64,000 nucleotides of DNA from Owenia fusiformis (taxonomy: Eukaryota > Annelida > Polychaeta > Sabellida > Oweniidae), in the NCBI GenBank assembly GCA_903813345.2, contig CAIIXF020000005.1, positions 31,313,375 through 31,377,374 on the forward strand, given 5' to 3'. The stretch's first letter is position 1. The number at the start of each line of letters is the position of its first letter. The position numbers were made by a program, and so were the translations under genes. The notes beneath the pieces were generated by a model. That model saw only the letters and a program-made list of their open reading frames with translations, was not told the origin of the DNA and did not search any database. Shown here piece by piece: positions 63,151 to 64,000 of this stretch.

Positions 63151-64000
63151 CTATTTATTATGATCATACCAAAGTCCGAATTTTTTAAAACCAGCAATTT
63201 TATCTGTATGCTCCATGAGGAAATTATTGTGTATTATCACAACTTCAGGTGCAACTTTCTGCATTTGTTTAAGTACCAATCCAGGCACATATTTCTGTTT
63301 GTCTAAAATTTTAATTTTTAAGTCTGATTTTGTAGTTTTGCACAAAATTGGTTGTGCTACTATGTTAAGGTAATCTTGATCATTTCTTGAAAAGTTTCCT
63401 TTTATAGATAATGATCTGACCTTTGTGAATAATGAGATCGTTGGTTTGCTTGCTCTAAGGTACATAAAACCACTGTTGATTTCATCAGTTTTTGTATTTC
63501 TATGGAGACCGCTTTCCTTTAATAGTTGCCAGGGGAGACGCATACCATTACTCTGTACAGCTAGATCACAGTCGGGATAAACACAGTTTAAAGTCTCAAA
63601 TGGATCCCTGAGGAACACCACATCCCCATCAGTAAACAGGACATTGTACCCAAGTTTCAACACTTGAAGTAAATACGTAATCTTTTGGTTTGTTTTCCTA
63701 TTAAATTCCACTGTGCCAAATTTAGAAATGTTTACATTAGACTTTGAGTCATATCCAACTTCGAAATAAGTCGTTATGTTTTTATTTGTAAGTGCCTCAA
63801 AGGTAAAAATGTCTAGCGATATTGGCAGGAAACATTGTGTTAGTTTAACATTATGAAGAGATTTCCAGAGGTTCCAAAACATAGGGAGATACGCTCTATC
63901 AACAATTGTTAAGATTATGTTATTTTCACAAGCGGCTTTTGATAAAATACTAACAAGTTTATTTAGCCTGTGTTCATATGTCTTTTTTGCTGTAACTACT
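63151..64000 (-). CDS. Nucleotide-diphospho-sugar transferase (DxD glycosyltransferase), C-terminal part
   Basis: An open frame runs from the right edge of the window to TAA at 63151-63153, giving 282 residues without an intron. The 5' end, including any signal anchor, lies outside. An internal ATG at 63882 is not the true start, because the frame and family similarity continue upstream (VVTAKKTYEHRLN, NNIILTIVDRAYLPM). Seen: YLLQVLKLGYNVLFTDGDVV with the metal-binding DxD motif, FLRDPFE, then DEINSGFMYLRASKPT, NDQDYLNIV and a C-terminal VVIIHNNF. These fit the nucleotide-diphospho-sugar transferase domain (Pfam PF03407), whose members include plant rhamnogalacturonan-II xylosyltransferases and many invertebrate Golgi enzymes. 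The donor and acceptor sugars cannot be read from this part. Confidence 0.9.
   Translation of the reverse strand, partial: VVTAKKTYEHRLNKLVSILSKAACENNIILTIVDRAYLPMFWNLWKSLHNVKLTQCFLPISLDIFTFEALTNKNITTYFEVGYDSKSNVNISKFGTVEFNRKTNQKITYLLQVLKLGYNVLFTDGDVVFLRDPFETLNCVYPDCDLAVQSNGMRLPWQLLKESGLHRNTKTDEINSGFMYLRASKPTISLFTKVRSLSIKGNFSRNDQDYLNIVAQPILCKTTKSDLKIKILDKQKYVPGLVLKQMQKVAPEVVIIHNNFLMEHTDKIAGFKKFGLWYDHNK

Overview
This window is animal nuclear DNA. It is AT-rich, with intron-split genes whose exons are bounded by GT-AG (once GC-AG) splice sites. It is full of dispersed repeats of the kind common in molluscs: CATGTAC runs, (CCGT)n tracts next to tandem cores, and GCTCACA-ended elements. A bivalve or other lophotrochozoan is the most likely source. 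That is inference from repeat style and gene structure, not a proven identity.

Six protein genes are supported, in alternating orientation. (1) 483-3266 (+): 3' part of an S-adenosylhomocysteine hydrolase-like gene (AHCYL/IRBIT type), ending in the expected last codon. (2) 8787-22274 (-): a 12-exon gene for a 1585-residue protein with a C-terminal MYND zinc finger; the family is not recognised. (3) 27443-36256 (+): the transcription factor NRF1, complete, 518 aa. (4) 38494-45522 (-): threonine synthase-like THNSL1, complete, 746 aa. (5) 54639-59219 (+): KIN (Kin17), complete, 393 aa. (6) 63151-64000 (-): C-terminal part of a nucleotide-sugar glycosyltransferase, cut by the window edge. The exon models were built by joining splice sites whose phases match. 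All four complete coding regions sum to multiples of three. Genes 1/2, 3/4 and 5/6 are convergent; 2/3 and 4/5 are divergent.

The genes are unrelated housekeeping functions (inositol-phosphate/IP3R signalling, mitochondrial gene control, a PLP enzyme relative, DNA repair/RNA-binding, glycosylation). No operon-like system joins them.

The rest is repeat biology. 7.0-8.8 kb is a 50-bp minisatellite that supplies the stop codon and 3' flank of gene 2. 22.6-23.1 kb is a palindromic MITE. 24.3-24.8 and 55.2-55.7 kb are two copies of one hAT-like MITE with perfect 8-bp target duplications. 29.6-33.7 kb, inside an NRF1 intron, is a 4.1-kb long-TIR element with a near-perfect 9-bp target duplication (Mutator-like). 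Just beside it is a tRNA-derived SINE head. 39.0-39.9, 48.4-49.6 and 60.5-62.8 kb are elements sharing one architecture: short terminal inverted repeats, a CCGT/ACGG microsatellite near one end and, in two of them, a tandem core. 41.9-42.6 kb is a tandem array that copies a THNSL1 splice acceptor. 47.3-54.5 kb is a mosaic of four related repeat blocks rich in (TATCC/TTCC)n. No rRNA, functional tRNA or CRISPR locus was found.
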